A DNA stretch of 64,000 bases, taken from Stappia sp. TSB10P1A. Lineage in GTDB: Bacteria > Pseudomonadota > Alphaproteobacteria > Rhizobiales > Stappiaceae. The position numbers were made by a program, and so were the translations under genes. Below, piece by piece: positions 51,115 through 60,352 of the stretch. Positions within the stretch are counted from its first letter, which is position 1. Each line of letters begins with the position of its first letter. The notes beneath the pieces are model-generated. The model did not search any database. It saw only the letters and a list, made by a program, of their open reading frames with translations, and was not told the DNA's origin. The stretch covers positions 1-64,000 of the forward strand of contig NZ_FYAU01000008.1 of NCBI RefSeq assembly GCF_900185725.1. Direction: 5' to 3'.

Positions 51115-52257
51115 TCAGGGCGCGCGCCCCTCAAGCACCTGGCGGTCGCTGACCTCGCTCCACGGTGCCAGCCGCTCCAGCGCGCGCGTGTAGCTGAGGT
51201 GAATGTCCCGCGCGATGTCGCTCGTGCTGGCGAGCGCCGCGACCACATCCCGCGACGTGTCGCGCAGGGCCAGCATCACGTCGGGCGGGAAGCGCCGCAA
51301 CTCGACGCCGTCCTCCTGGACCAGGAGGCGCAGCGCCTCCGCATTGCGCCAGGAGCTCTCGGCGATGGAATGCAGCGTCTCGGTGCGGCAAGCGGCGACG
51401 ATCACCGCCTTGAGATCATCCGGCAGACCCTCATAGGCGACCTGATTGACCAGCGCTTCGCTCGCCCCGTTCGGCTCGTGAAAGCCGGGCGTGTAGCACA
51501 GCTTCGCCACTTTCTGCAGGCCGATCGCCCGGTCGCCCTCGGGCCCGAGGAACTCCGCCGCGTCGAGCAGCCCGCTTTGCAGCGCCGCGACGAGTTCTCC
51601 CGGCGGCAGGGACACGGGCGTCGCCCCGAGGCGGCGCATCACCTCGCCGCCAAGGCCGGGCATGCGGATCCGCAATCCGCGAAAGTCGTCGAGCGACAGC
51701 ACCGGCCGCATGAACCAGCCGCCGAGCTGCGGCCCGCTGTTGCCGCCCATGAACGGCCGGATGCCGAAGGGCGCATAGAGCCTTTCCCACAACCCCATGC
51801 CGCCGCCCTGCTCCAGCCAGGAGACATGCTCGGAAGGAAGCAGGCCGAAAGGCACGGCCGAGAAGAAGACGGCGGCCGGCAGCCGGTCCTGCCAGAAGGC
51901 GGGCGATGAATGCCCCATCTGCGCCGTACCGGAGGACACCGCGTCGAAGACCTCGCCGCCGGCAACGAGGCCGCCGGCGGGAAACAGCCGCACCCGCATC
52001 CGCCCGCTGCTGAGGCGCGCGATCGCGTCGCAGAGCCGTGCGGCCGACACGCCCGGACCCGGCATGCCGGCGGGCCAGGTCGTCACCATCTTCCACTCGA
52101 TCGTCGTCTGCGCCAGCGCCGGGGCGGCCAGCCCGCCGACGAGCCCAGTCCCGGCGAGCCCAGTCCCGACGAGACCGGCCCCGGCAAGGCCGAGCGCGCC
52201 GCGCCGGGTCACCGAGGCGGCTCCCGAGGAACTGGCGGATGTCTTGCGATGTGTCAT
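51115..52257 (-). CDS. TRAP-type (DctP) solute-binding protein, Tat-exported
   Basis: The 380-residue product has a twin-arginine signal (SVTRRGALGLAGAGLVG, Arg-Arg pair near residue 19) followed by an Ala/Gly-rich hydrophobic region with a short tandem repeat (GTGLAGTGLVGG) and cleavage near PALAQ. The mature part is a TRAP DctP-type binding protein (TTIEWKMVTTWPAGMPGPGVSAARLCDAI, then RIRMPGLGGEVMRRLGATPVSLPPGEL). Such proteins bind carboxylic acids. No DctQ/DctM membrane genes are nearby, so this is an orphan. The ATG at 52257 is chosen to place the Tat motif near the N-terminus. Confidence 0.82.
   Translation of the reverse strand: MTHRKTSASSSGAASVTRRGALGLAGAGLVGTGLAGTGLVGGLAAPALAQTTIEWKMVTTWPAGMPGPGVSAARLCDAIARLSSGRMRVRLFPAGGLVAGGEVFDAVSSGTAQMGHSSPAFWQDRLPAAVFFSAVPFGLLPSEHVSWLEQGGGMGLWERLYAPFGIRPFMGGNSGPQLGGWFMRPVLSLDDFRGLRIRMPGLGGEVMRRLGATPVSLPPGELVAALQSGLLDAAEFLGPEGDRAIGLQKVAKLCYTPGFHEPNGASEALVNQVAYEGLPDDLKAVIVAACRTETLHSIAESSWRNAEALRLLVQEDGVELRRFPPDVMLALRDTSRDVVAALASTSDIARDIHLSYTRALERLAPWSEVSDRQVLEGRAP
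52143..52187. repeat. 15-bp in-frame tandem repeat in the Tat signal peptide
   Basis: There are three diverged units of GCCCAGTCCCGGCGA, coding for the repeated Gly-Thr-Gly-Leu pentapeptide block. Confidence 0.8.
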
Positions 52258-52522
52258 TCGACGCCTGGAACCCTCTGTGCCGAGCATGCCGGGCCGCGGA
52301 TCGCGCCGCTTGCACGCGGACACTGTTCGAACCGGTGTTTCATGGCAGACTCCGACATGGGGGGCAACTGCGCAAGCCTTGCGCGTTCAAAGTTTATCAA
52401 CCGCGCGCAACATGCCGCGACCGACCGGGGCACAGCACGGTTGCCCTTGCCCCACCCGGCGGCATCCGCTTCACTGTCGCCATGAGTCGCGGCGCCCGCC
52501 GCCCTTGCAGCCGGAGACGTCC

Positions 52523-52759
52523 ATGGTTCCGTTTTTCGTGATGATCAAATGCCATCTCGGCAAGGCCTACCAGGTCGCCAACGCCATCGCCGATGCGGAA
52601 ATCGCGTCCGAGATCTACTCGACCGCCGGCGACTACGACCTGCTGGTCAAGTTCTACATCGACGACGACGCGGATATCGGCCACTTCGTCAACGAGAAGG
52701 TCCATCCCTTCGACGGCATCCTCGACACCAAGACGATCATCACGTTCAAGGCGTTCTGA
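52523..52759 (+). CDS. stand-alone Lrp/AsnC ligand-binding domain (RAM) protein
   Basis: This is a 78-residue protein made only of the Lrp/AsnC C-terminal effector domain (MVPFFVMIKCHLGKAYQVANAIADAEIASEIYSTAGDYDLLVKFYIDDD). There is no helix-turn-helix. Such domains can form oligomers and modulate full-length Lrp proteins or bind amino acids. The ATG at 52523 follows GGAG seven bases upstream. Its position is isolated, between an orphan binding protein (-) and an EamA transporter (-). Confidence 0.8.
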   Translation: MVPFFVMIKCHLGKAYQVANAIADAEIASEIYSTAGDYDLLVKFYIDDDADIGHFVNEKVHPFDGILDTKTIITFKAF

Positions 52760-52784
52760 CGCGCCTTGAACGAGCCGTGCCGGC

Positions 52785-53765
52785 TCAGACCTTGGACGGG
52801 GGGACCGTGCTGCGCTCCCGCGACCGGTCGAGGCCGAGCTGGCGCTCGCGGAAGATGACGAAGACGCCGGCGCCGATGACGATGGCGGCGCCGCCGATGA
52901 CCTCGAGCGTCGGAACTTCCGCGAAGACGATCCAGCCGACCAGCACGGTCCACAGCATCGTCGTGTATTCGAACGGCGCGATGGTCGAGGCGTCGGCATA
53001 GCGGTAACTCTGGGTCAGCAGGATCTGCCCGACGCCTCCCGAAAGCCCGATCGCCACCAGCATCACCGCGTCGGTGGCATCCGGCATCACCCAGCCGAAT
53101 GGCGCCGACATCAGCGCGAAGACCGAGGTCACGCCGGCGAACCAGACGACTATGGTCGAGGTCCGCTCGGTGCTGGTCAGCCGGCGCACGGTGATCATCG
53201 CCAGCGCCATGAAGATCGCGCTGGCAAAAGCCAGCATCGCCCCGAGCGAGGCTTCGTCCGTCGGCGCGGCGCCGGACAGATGCGGCGACAGGATGATGAG
53301 GATGCCGAGGAAGCCGACGGCGACGGCGCTCCAGCGATAGGCCCGGACCTTCTCCCGCAGGATCACGGCGGCCAGCGCCACCGTCATCAGCGGCGCCGAG
53401 AAGCCGATCGCCGTCGCATCGGGCAGCGGCAGCAGCGCCAGAGCCGCGAACCACAGCGACATGGCGGTTCCCCCCACCAGCGCGCGGCTGATATGGCCCC
53501 AGGGCCGCCGCGTCACGAAGGCGTCGCTCACCCTGCCCTGCCAGGCGATCACCAGCAGCACCGGCAACATGCCGAAGAAGGAGCGGGCGAAGATCACCTC
53601 GCCGACCGGATAAGCGCCGTCGAGCAGCTTCACCATGGCGACCATGCCGGTGAAGACGAGCGCGGACGCCACCTTCAGCGCGATGCCGAGCCGGGGATTG
53701 TAGGCGTTGAGTTCGGCCGTTCCCGGCGACTGGCTGGCTGCGGGGGCAGCGCGCTCAAGGGACAT
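52785..53765 (-). CDS. EamA/DMT-family transporter
   Basis: This is a 326-residue drug/metabolite transporter with about 10 membrane helices in two EamA repeats (LKVASALVFTGMVAMVKLLDGAYPVGEVIFARSFFGMLPVL, later MLVAIGLSGGVGQILLTQSYRYADASTIAPFEYTTMLWTVLVGWIVFAEVP). Members export amino acids or metabolites; the substrate cannot be inferred. A similar protein, encoded at 56504, shares the LPLPDATAI / LPLADATAI motif with it, so the two may be paralogues. Confidence 0.85.
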   Translation of the reverse strand: MSLERAAPAASQSPGTAELNAYNPRLGIALKVASALVFTGMVAMVKLLDGAYPVGEVIFARSFFGMLPVLLVIAWQGRVSDAFVTRRPWGHISRALVGGTAMSLWFAALALLPLPDATAIGFSAPLMTVALAAVILREKVRAYRWSAVAVGFLGILIILSPHLSGAAPTDEASLGAMLAFASAIFMALAMITVRRLTSTERTSTIVVWFAGVTSVFALMSAPFGWVMPDATDAVMLVAIGLSGGVGQILLTQSYRYADASTIAPFEYTTMLWTVLVGWIVFAEVPTLEVIGGAAIVIGAGVFVIFRERQLGLDRSRERSTVPPSKV

Positions 53766-53901
53766 TGCGGGTCAGGGTCCGCCCGTGAGACCGGCGGTGC
53801 GGACAGCCGGCAGGATGAAACATCCTCTATTTATAGGATGAATCGCGCAAGGCCGCCTGCAGGAAATGCAAGGCACCCTTGCGCGATACACATGACTTAG
53901 C

Positions 53902-56205
53902 TCAGCTATTCGCCGCCCGGATCGCCTCCCAGACCCGCTGCGGCGTCGCCGGCATGTCGATATGGGCAAGGACGCCGCCGCGCCGCAGGGCATCGACGAC
54001 CGCGTTCATCACCGCCGGGCCCGCACCGATCGTGCCGGCCTCGCCCGCTCCCTTGATCCCCAGCGCATTGGTGGTGGAGGGAATGTTGTGGGTCTGGAAG
54101 CTGATGTCGGGAATGTCGGCCGCCCTCGGCATCTGGTAGTCGAGGAAGGAGGCCGTCAGCAACTGCCCGTCCTCGTCATAGACGGTGCTCTCCATCAGGG
54201 CCTGGCCGATGGCCTGGACGACACCGCCATGCACCTGGCCGGCCAGCAGCAAGGGGTTCACCGTGACGCCGAAGTCGTCGACGATCACATAGTTCAGCAA
54301 GGCGATATCGCCGGTCTCCGGATCGACCTCCAGCTCGCAGACATGGGTGCCGTTGGGATAGGTCGCCTCCGCCTGCTTGACCTCCTCGCGCGCCGAAAGC
54401 TGCTCGGGCGCGGACGCGGCGATCTCGGCCAGCGTCACCGACCTGTCGGTGCCGACGACGCGGACCTCGCCGCCGACCAGTTCCAGGTCCGCCGCGCCGG
54501 CCTCCAGCCTGTCGGCGGCAAGATCCTTGATCTTCTTGACGAGGCTGCGCGAGGCCTCCAGCACGGACGGAAGGCCGATCGGGATCGAGCGCGAGCCGCC
54601 CGTGCCGCCGCCCTTGCGCACCCGGTCGGTATCGCCCTGGATCATGGTGATGCGGTCGAGGTCGACGCCGAACTGCTCGGCGATGATCTGGCCATAGGCC
54701 GTGGCGTGGCCCTGGCCGTTGGTCTGGGTGCCGATCAGCAGCGTCAGCGAGCCGTCGCGGCCAAGCTCCACCGTCGCCTCCTCGGAGCCGGCGAAGGCGC
54801 AGGCCTCGATATAGGTCGCCATGCCGATGCCGCGATAGCGGCCGCGCGCGGCGGATTCCTCCGCCCGCGCCGCAAATCCCTGCCAGTCGGCCGCCGCCAG
54901 CGCCTGGTCCATATGGACGGCGAAGTCGCCGGTGTCGTACATGCGCCCGGTCAGGGTCGTGTAGGGCATCTGCTCGGGGCGGATGAAGTTGCGCCGGCGC
55001 AGCTCCGCCGGCGACATGTCCATCTCCGCCGCCGCCTTGTCGACCAGCCGCTCCAGCAGATAGGCCGCCTCGGGACGCCCGGCGCCGCGATAGGCATCGG
55101 TCGGCGTGGTGTTGGTGAAGACGCCCTTGACCACCCCATACATCACCGGCACGTGGTAGAGGCCGGTCGCCATCGACAGGCCGAAGCTCGGGATCATCGG
55201 GCCGTACTGGTGCAGATAGGCGCCCATCGCCGCGACGATCTCCACCCTGAGCGCCAGGATGCGCCCATCGGCATCGAGCGCCACTTCCGCCGTGGAGAGA
55301 TTGTCGCGCCCATGCGCATCGGCGAGGAAATGCTCGCTGCGCTCGCAGATCCACTTGACCGGCCGCCCCAGACGCTCCGCCGCGACGAGGCAGGCCGGAT
55401 ATTCCGGATAGACGAAGTTCTTGGTGCCGAAGCCGCCGCCGACATCCGGGGTGATGACGCGCAACCGCTCCCTCGCAATGCCGAGGATGTCGCCGGCGAT
55501 GATCGCCTGCATGCTGTGCCCGCCCTGGGTCCCGGCGGTCAGCGTGTAGCGGCCGGTCGCCGCGTCATATTCGCCGATGCAGCCGCGCGGCTCCATGTAG
55601 TTGCACACCAGCCGGTTGTTGACGATGTCGATCCGGGCCACATGATGCGCGGCCTCGAACGCCCGGTCGGTGGCCGCCGCATCGCCGGCATCGTAGACGA
55701 ACGCGAGATTGCTGCCGCTCTGCGGCCAGACCAGCGGCGCGCCGGGCGTCAAGGCGTCGCCCGTCTCGATCACCGCATCGAGCGGCTCATAGTCGACATC
55801 GATCAGTTCGGCCGCCGACTTGGCGTTGGCGAGCGTGTCGGCGACGACCAGCGCGATCGGCTCGCCGACATGGCGCACCGTGTCGGTGGCCAGCACCGGG
55901 CGCGGCGGCACCGCATGGCGGGTGCCGTCCGACTGGGTCATCACCGTCTTGGTCGGCATCGGGCCGAGATCGGGAATGTCGGCCGCCGTCATCACCATGG
56001 CAACGCCGGGGGCGGTCCGTGCCGGCTCCAGATCGCCGAGGGCGATGCGGGCATGGGCGACGGACGAGCGCAGCACATAGGCCCGCAAGGCCCCCTCCGG
56101 CTGCACATCGTCGGTGTAGCGCCCCCGGCCCGTGACCAGCGCGTCGTCTTCCTTGCGGCGCACCGGTGCGCCGATGCCGAACTTGCCGTGCACCAATTCG
56201 TTCAT
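53902..56205 (-). CDS. form II CoxL-type molybdenum hydroxylase large subunit
   Basis: This is a 767-residue molybdopterin-binding subunit of the xanthine oxidase/CO dehydrogenase family. The N-terminal a/b-hammerhead is VRRKEDDALVTGRGRYTDDVQPEG. The active-site motif is AYRGAGRPEAAYLLERLVDKAA; AYRGAGR is the signature of form II (BMS), not of genuine CO dehydrogenase (AYxCSFR). Other family blocks are GGGFGTKNFVYPEY and GQGHATAYGQIIAEQFG. The iron-sulfur (small) and FAD (medium) subunit genes are absent next to it. The ATG at 56205 begins the conserved MNELVHGKFGIGAPV. Confidence 0.88.
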   Translation of the reverse strand: MNELVHGKFGIGAPVRRKEDDALVTGRGRYTDDVQPEGALRAYVLRSSVAHARIALGDLEPARTAPGVAMVMTAADIPDLGPMPTKTVMTQSDGTRHAVPPRPVLATDTVRHVGEPIALVVADTLANAKSAAELIDVDYEPLDAVIETGDALTPGAPLVWPQSGSNLAFVYDAGDAAATDRAFEAAHHVARIDIVNNRLVCNYMEPRGCIGEYDAATGRYTLTAGTQGGHSMQAIIAGDILGIARERLRVITPDVGGGFGTKNFVYPEYPACLVAAERLGRPVKWICERSEHFLADAHGRDNLSTAEVALDADGRILALRVEIVAAMGAYLHQYGPMIPSFGLSMATGLYHVPVMYGVVKGVFTNTTPTDAYRGAGRPEAAYLLERLVDKAAAEMDMSPAELRRRNFIRPEQMPYTTLTGRMYDTGDFAVHMDQALAAADWQGFAARAEESAARGRYRGIGMATYIEACAFAGSEEATVELGRDGSLTLLIGTQTNGQGHATAYGQIIAEQFGVDLDRITMIQGDTDRVRKGGGTGGSRSIPIGLPSVLEASRSLVKKIKDLAADRLEAGAADLELVGGEVRVVGTDRSVTLAEIAASAPEQLSAREEVKQAEATYPNGTHVCELEVDPETGDIALLNYVIVDDFGVTVNPLLLAGQVHGGVVQAIGQALMESTVYDEDGQLLTASFLDYQMPRAADIPDISFQTHNIPSTTNALGIKGAGEAGTIGAGPAVMNAVVDALRRGGVLAHIDMPATPQRVWEAIRAANS

Positions 56206-56503
56206 TCGAGTGCCTCGTTGCTGACAGCGGGACAGGGTCCCGAGATCGCTGCGATGATTGCGGAAACTGTTGCATGCGACATGTCGCATGCTGCGGAAGG
56301 GTCAAGGCCGATCATGGCGGATACCGCGTCCCGACGGGAGCGCCAGTGTGTGCAGGCGCGAAGCTTAGCGGCAAAACCGCGTTCCCGCCAAGGGGGAGCG
56401 GAACACCGGCCGGGCCCTTTCGCGAATGCGGACAATGGGACTATGCTCAGCCTCTCACCTTCTTGCGGCGGCGCTCGTCGCCTGCCCGCCCACGGATAGC
56501 CCG

Positions 56504-57502
56504 ATGCCCCCACCTTCCGAGCACACGCCCCCGGACCCTCCCGATTCCGCGGACAGGCGCAGCCTCGCCCAGCGCTACCGCGACACCGGCGACAGGCTCT
56601 CCCTGTTGCCCGACAACATCCGCGGCATCCTGTGGATGCTGCTGGCCGGCATCTTCTTCACCGCCATGGTGACGCTGATCAAGCTGCTGGGCGCGCGGCT
56701 GCATGTCGCCGAGATCATCCTGATCCGCCAGATCATCATGACGATCATCGTCGCCCCGGTGATCATCTCCGGCCTTCCCGGATCGCTGAAGACGCAGCGC
56801 CCCGGCCTGCATGTGATCCGCGTCGGCTGCGCCTCGGTGGCGATGCTGGCCGGCTTCACCGCGATCATTCACCTGCCGCTGGCCGACGCCACCGCCATCG
56901 CCTTTTCCAAGACCTTCTTCCTGACGATCTTCGCCATCCTGTTCCTCGGCGAGACGGTCGGGCGGCACCGCTGGGCGGCCACCATCATCGGCTTTGTCGG
57001 GGTGGTGGTGATCCTCCAGCCGGGCGGCGACACCGGCTTCAGCATCTATGCGGCGATGGCGGTGCTGGGCGCGGCCTCGGCCGCCGTCGTGATGATCATC
57101 ATCCGCAAGCTGTCGCAGGTCGAGCGGCCGGTGACCATCCTCACCTATCAGGCCTTCTTCGTCGGCCTGATCATGCTGCCGATCGCCCTCTATAACTGGC
57201 GCACGCCGACGCTGGAGGAATGGGGGTTGCTGCTGCTGGTCGGCATCGCCTCCTGGGCCGGGCAGATGTGCAACATCCGCGCCTTCCGCGCCGGCGAAGC
57301 CTCGGCGCTTGCCGCGCTCGACTATGCCCGCCTGATCTACGCGACGATCATCGGCTTCCTGGTCTTCGGCGACCTGCCGGCGCCGGTCACCTATGCCGGT
57401 GCGTCGCTGATCGTCGCCGGCGCGCTCTATACGGTCTGGCGGGAAAACCGGCTCGGCCGCCAGGTCACCGCGCGTGTCGGCGTGCGGGCCGATCCGCCCT
57501 GA
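56504..57502 (+). CDS. EamA/DMT-family transporter
   Basis: This is a 332-residue transporter with about 10 membrane helices. After a Pro-rich cytoplasmic N-terminus come helices beginning ILWMLLAGIFFTAMVTLIKLLGARLHVAEIILIRQIIMTIIVAPVII and the motif LPLADATAIAFSKTFFLTIFAILFLGETV typical of EamA domains. The ATG at 56504 is preferred; an open frame extends to 56426. It resembles the transporter at 52785. The 298-bp gap before it is shared with the divergent coxL-like gene and shows no clear motif. Confidence 0.83.
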   Translation: MPPPSEHTPPDPPDSADRRSLAQRYRDTGDRLSLLPDNIRGILWMLLAGIFFTAMVTLIKLLGARLHVAEIILIRQIIMTIIVAPVIISGLPGSLKTQRPGLHVIRVGCASVAMLAGFTAIIHLPLADATAIAFSKTFFLTIFAILFLGETVGRHRWAATIIGFVGVVVILQPGGDTGFSIYAAMAVLGAASAAVVMIIIRKLSQVERPVTILTYQAFFVGLIMLPIALYNWRTPTLEEWGLLLLVGIASWAGQMCNIRAFRAGEASALAALDYARLIYATIIGFLVFGDLPAPVTYAGASLIVAGALYTVWRENRLGRQVTARVGVRADPP

Positions 57503-57517
57503 CCTTGCAGCAAGGGC

Positions 57518-58387
57518 TCACGCGCCGTTGAAATGCGGCGTCCAGATCCCGTCGATCCGGTAGCCGCCGAGCGTTTCGGCCATCTGCGCGAAGGCCGGCG
57601 TCCGGCTGAAGGCGATCAGCGCCTGGAACGGCGGCTCGAACCAGTCCCGCCGCGACACCAGCAGGTCGAACCGCTCCTCGCAGACGGGCACGAAATCCAG
57701 CCGGAACTGCCGTGCCGAGGCGGCAAGGCCGAAGGCCGCATCCGCCCGCCCGTCGAGCACGGCAAGCGCCGCCTCGCGCTCGTCGCGGGCCATCGGCCCG
57801 CCCTGCGGCACCGCGATGCCGGCTTGCGCAAACAGCCGCTCCATCAGGTGCTGGCTGCCCGCCTGCGGCTGGCGCCGCACCACGCGCCTGCCGGCAAGAT
57901 CGGCAATGGCGGCGATGCCGAGCGGATTGCCCGGCGCGACGATGATGCCGCGGTTCCGCCAGGCCCATTCGGCAAGGACCACCGGGCGGAAGCGGAAGCG
58001 CCGCGCGACAAGGTCGGTGTTCCAGCCCTCGTCCTGAACCATGTGAAGGCCGGCCGCGACCCCCTCCAGATGGTCGAACCGGTCGAGCCCGTCGAGGCTG
58101 CCGTCGAAAAAGGCGGCGAGCCCCGAGCCCGATTCGCGCAGCGCCCATTCCAGCAGGGGATCATGGCTGCCCAGCAGCACGGCCGGCCGGACGCCGTCGC
58201 CCGCCGGCGCCTCGCTGGCATTCTCGATCCAGGCAAGCACCACTTCGCGCGGGAACAGCAGCTTGCCGGTGGCGCGGCTGTGCGGAATTTCCCCCGCCGC
58301 CGCCAGATCGTAGATCTTGCGCTCCTTCACCCGGAGCAGGTCGGCCATTTCCCGTGTGGTCAGGTAGGTCGGCAGGTCGGCCGTCAT
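57518..58387 (-). CDS. one-component regulator: HTH_17 plus PBP-like domain
   Basis: The 289-residue product fuses an excisionase/MerR-like helix-turn-helix (MTADLPTYLTTREMADLLRVKERKIYDLAAAGEIPHSRATGKLLFPREVVLAWI) with a periplasmic-binding-protein-like domain, PBP_like (RPAVLLGSHDPLLEWALRESGSGLAAF, then PGNPLGIAAIADLAGRRVVRRQPQAGSQHLMERLF). PBP_like domains bind molybdate/tungstate-type or small ligands in other proteins. It acts as a ligand-sensing repressor or activator; the target is unknown. The ATG at 58387 starts the HTH domain. It is convergent with the EamA gene. Confidence 0.75.
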   Translation of the reverse strand: MTADLPTYLTTREMADLLRVKERKIYDLAAAGEIPHSRATGKLLFPREVVLAWIENASEAPAGDGVRPAVLLGSHDPLLEWALRESGSGLAAFFDGSLDGLDRFDHLEGVAAGLHMVQDEGWNTDLVARRFRFRPVVLAEWAWRNRGIIVAPGNPLGIAAIADLAGRRVVRRQPQAGSQHLMERLFAQAGIAVPQGGPMARDEREAALAVLDGRADAAFGLAASARQFRLDFVPVCEERFDLLVSRRDWFEPPFQALIAFSRTPAFAQMAETLGGYRIDGIWTPHFNGA

Positions 58388-58513
58388 CTTGCCAGGGCCC
58401 CGTAGCGATTGGCGGAAAGGATCGCGGCCGACAATGCCAACTCGGCCGGCGCGCATCAAGCGCCGGCCGTCACCGTCGCCATCTCCGGGCCGGGGCCGGG
58501 CCGGGGCCGCGTC

Positions 58514-60175
58514 TCAGCCGCCCTCCGCCTTGGCGCGCTTGGCCGCTTCCTCCTCCACCAGCTCCTTCTTGGACAGCTTGCCGACCATCGTCTTGGGCAG
58601 GGCGTCGCGGAATTCGATCTCATGCGGCAGTTCGATAGGCGACAGATGCTCCTTCAGGAAGCTGCGCAGATCCACCGCCGACAGCTCCTCGCCGGAGCGG
58701 AGCTTGACGAAAGCCTTCGGCGCCTGGCCGCGATAGGGGTCGGGAATCGCGATGACGATCGTCTCCTCCACGGCGGGATGCTGGTAGATCGCCTCCTCGA
58801 TCATCCGCGGATAGACGTTGTAGCCCGAGCACAGGATGAGGTCCTTGATGCGGTCGACCAGATAGACGAAACCGTCCGGGTCGCGGTAGCCGACATCGCC
58901 CGTATGCAGGGCGCCGTTCTCGATCGTGCGGGCCGTCTCCTCCGGCCGGTTGTAATAGCCGGCCATCACCTGCGGCCCGCGCACCACCAGCTCGCCCTTC
59001 TCGCCTTCGGCAACGCGTTCCGACGGGTTTTCCAGGCTGCGGAACTCCAGCACCGTGCCCGGGATCGCCACCCCGATCGAGCCGGCGCGCCGGTTCTCGT
59101 TGAGCGGGTTGGCCGCAACCACGGGCGAGGCCTCGGTCAGACCGTAGCCTTCGACCAGGATGCAGCCGGTCAGTCCCTCGAACTGGGTCTTCACCTCCAC
59201 CGGCAGCGGCGCACCGCCCGAGATGCACAGGCGGATCGAGGTCAGGTCGTAGTTCGGCGTCATCTGCGAATTGTTGATCGCGGTGTAGATCGTCGGCACG
59301 CCCGGAAACAGCGTGATCTTCTTCCGCCGGACGGTTTCGAGCAGCATCTTCAGCTCGAAGCGCGGCATCAACACCATCTCGGCCGCCAGCACCACGGACA
59401 GGTTCTGCGCCACCGTCATCGCGAAGACATGGAAGAACGGCAGGACGCAGAGCATCCTCTCCTCGCCGACCTTTGCGTTGCAGAAGAGCGACCGCATCTG
59501 CTCGATATTGGCGGCAAGGTTGGTATGCGTCAGCATCGCGCCCTTGGGAACGCCGGTGGTGCCGCCGGTATATTGCAGGACAGCGATGTCGGTGTCGGGC
59601 TTGATGTCGGCAACGCGTGGGCTGGCCCCGTGACCGATCACCTCCGCGAACCGCGGATGCGCGGCGTCCTGCGGAATGCGGGCGCGGTCCCGGCCCTTGA
59701 ACAGCGTGAACAGCAGCTTCTTGGGCTGCGGCAGGATCTCGGCCATCGGGCAGACGATGATGCGGTCGAGCGAGCCCTCGCGCCGCACCGCCTCGACCTT
59801 GTCATAGATGACCTTGAGGTCCATCGTCACCATGATGCGCGTGCCGCTGTCCCGCGCCTGGAAGGACAGTTCGCGCTCCACATAGAGCGGATTGAAGTTG
59901 ACGACGATGCCGCCGATCTTGAGCACGGCGAAATAGAAGATCGTGTAATAGGGCGTGTTGGGCAGGCACAGGCCCACCTTGTCGCCCTTGACGATGCCCA
60001 TCGCCTGCAGCCCCGCCGCCGCCCGGTCGGACAGCGCGGAAATCTCGCCATAGGTCCAGCCCTTGCCGAGGAAATCCATGGCGGGCTTGCGGCCATGTTC
60101 CCTGGCCGCCGTATCGAGATAGGTGTGGATCGGCTGCGGACGAAAAGCGGCAAGCCAAACCTGCGGTTCGCTCAC
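58514..60175 (-). CDS. long-chain fatty-acid-CoA ligase
   Basis: This is an ATP-dependent acyl-CoA synthetase of 553 residues, a member of the ANL superfamily. The AMP-binding P-loop is QYTGGTTGVPKGAMLTH (about 201-217), followed by A5-like GYGLTEASPVVAANP and the A8-like hinge VDRIKDLILCSGYNVYPRMIEEAIYQHPAVEE. The catalytic lysine lies in TMVGKLSKKEL near the C-terminus. A GTG at 60175 with GGAGG eight bases upstream is chosen over the further open frame. It activates fatty acids for beta-oxidation or lipid synthesis. An ACGT-type operator lies about 180 bp upstream. Confidence 0.9.
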   Translation of the reverse strand: MSEPQVWLAAFRPQPIHTYLDTAAREHGRKPAMDFLGKGWTYGEISALSDRAAAGLQAMGIVKGDKVGLCLPNTPYYTIFYFAVLKIGGIVVNFNPLYVERELSFQARDSGTRIMVTMDLKVIYDKVEAVRREGSLDRIIVCPMAEILPQPKKLLFTLFKGRDRARIPQDAAHPRFAEVIGHGASPRVADIKPDTDIAVLQYTGGTTGVPKGAMLTHTNLAANIEQMRSLFCNAKVGEERMLCVLPFFHVFAMTVAQNLSVVLAAEMVLMPRFELKMLLETVRRKKITLFPGVPTIYTAINNSQMTPNYDLTSIRLCISGGAPLPVEVKTQFEGLTGCILVEGYGLTEASPVVAANPLNENRRAGSIGVAIPGTVLEFRSLENPSERVAEGEKGELVVRGPQVMAGYYNRPEETARTIENGALHTGDVGYRDPDGFVYLVDRIKDLILCSGYNVYPRMIEEAIYQHPAVEETIVIAIPDPYRGQAPKAFVKLRSGEELSAVDLRSFLKEHLSPIELPHEIEFRDALPKTMVGKLSKKELVEEEAAKRAKAEGG

Positions 60176-60352
60176 GATGGTTCCTCCCGGACCCGGCACG
60201 TTGTCCCGTGCCCCTGTTGTGTCATGGCCCTTTGTCTCAAGGCGCCAATGTGTGACGGCCCTTGGTGCCATGGCCGTGTCCTCTCGCGGCTCCGCCTCCC
60301 GCGCGGATCCGCGGCCGGCTTACCCGGCTAGCTCAACATGGCCAAAGCTTCC

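Noticed and set aside
53962-56499. 845-residue plus-strand frame opposite the CoxL-like gene
   Set aside because: Antisense shadow; the minus strand has AYRGAGR and other family motifs.
51115-57502. Genomic island (orphan transporters and CoxL)
   Set aside because: No tRNA, integrase or attachment repeat at the edges, and codon use looks like that of the neighbours.
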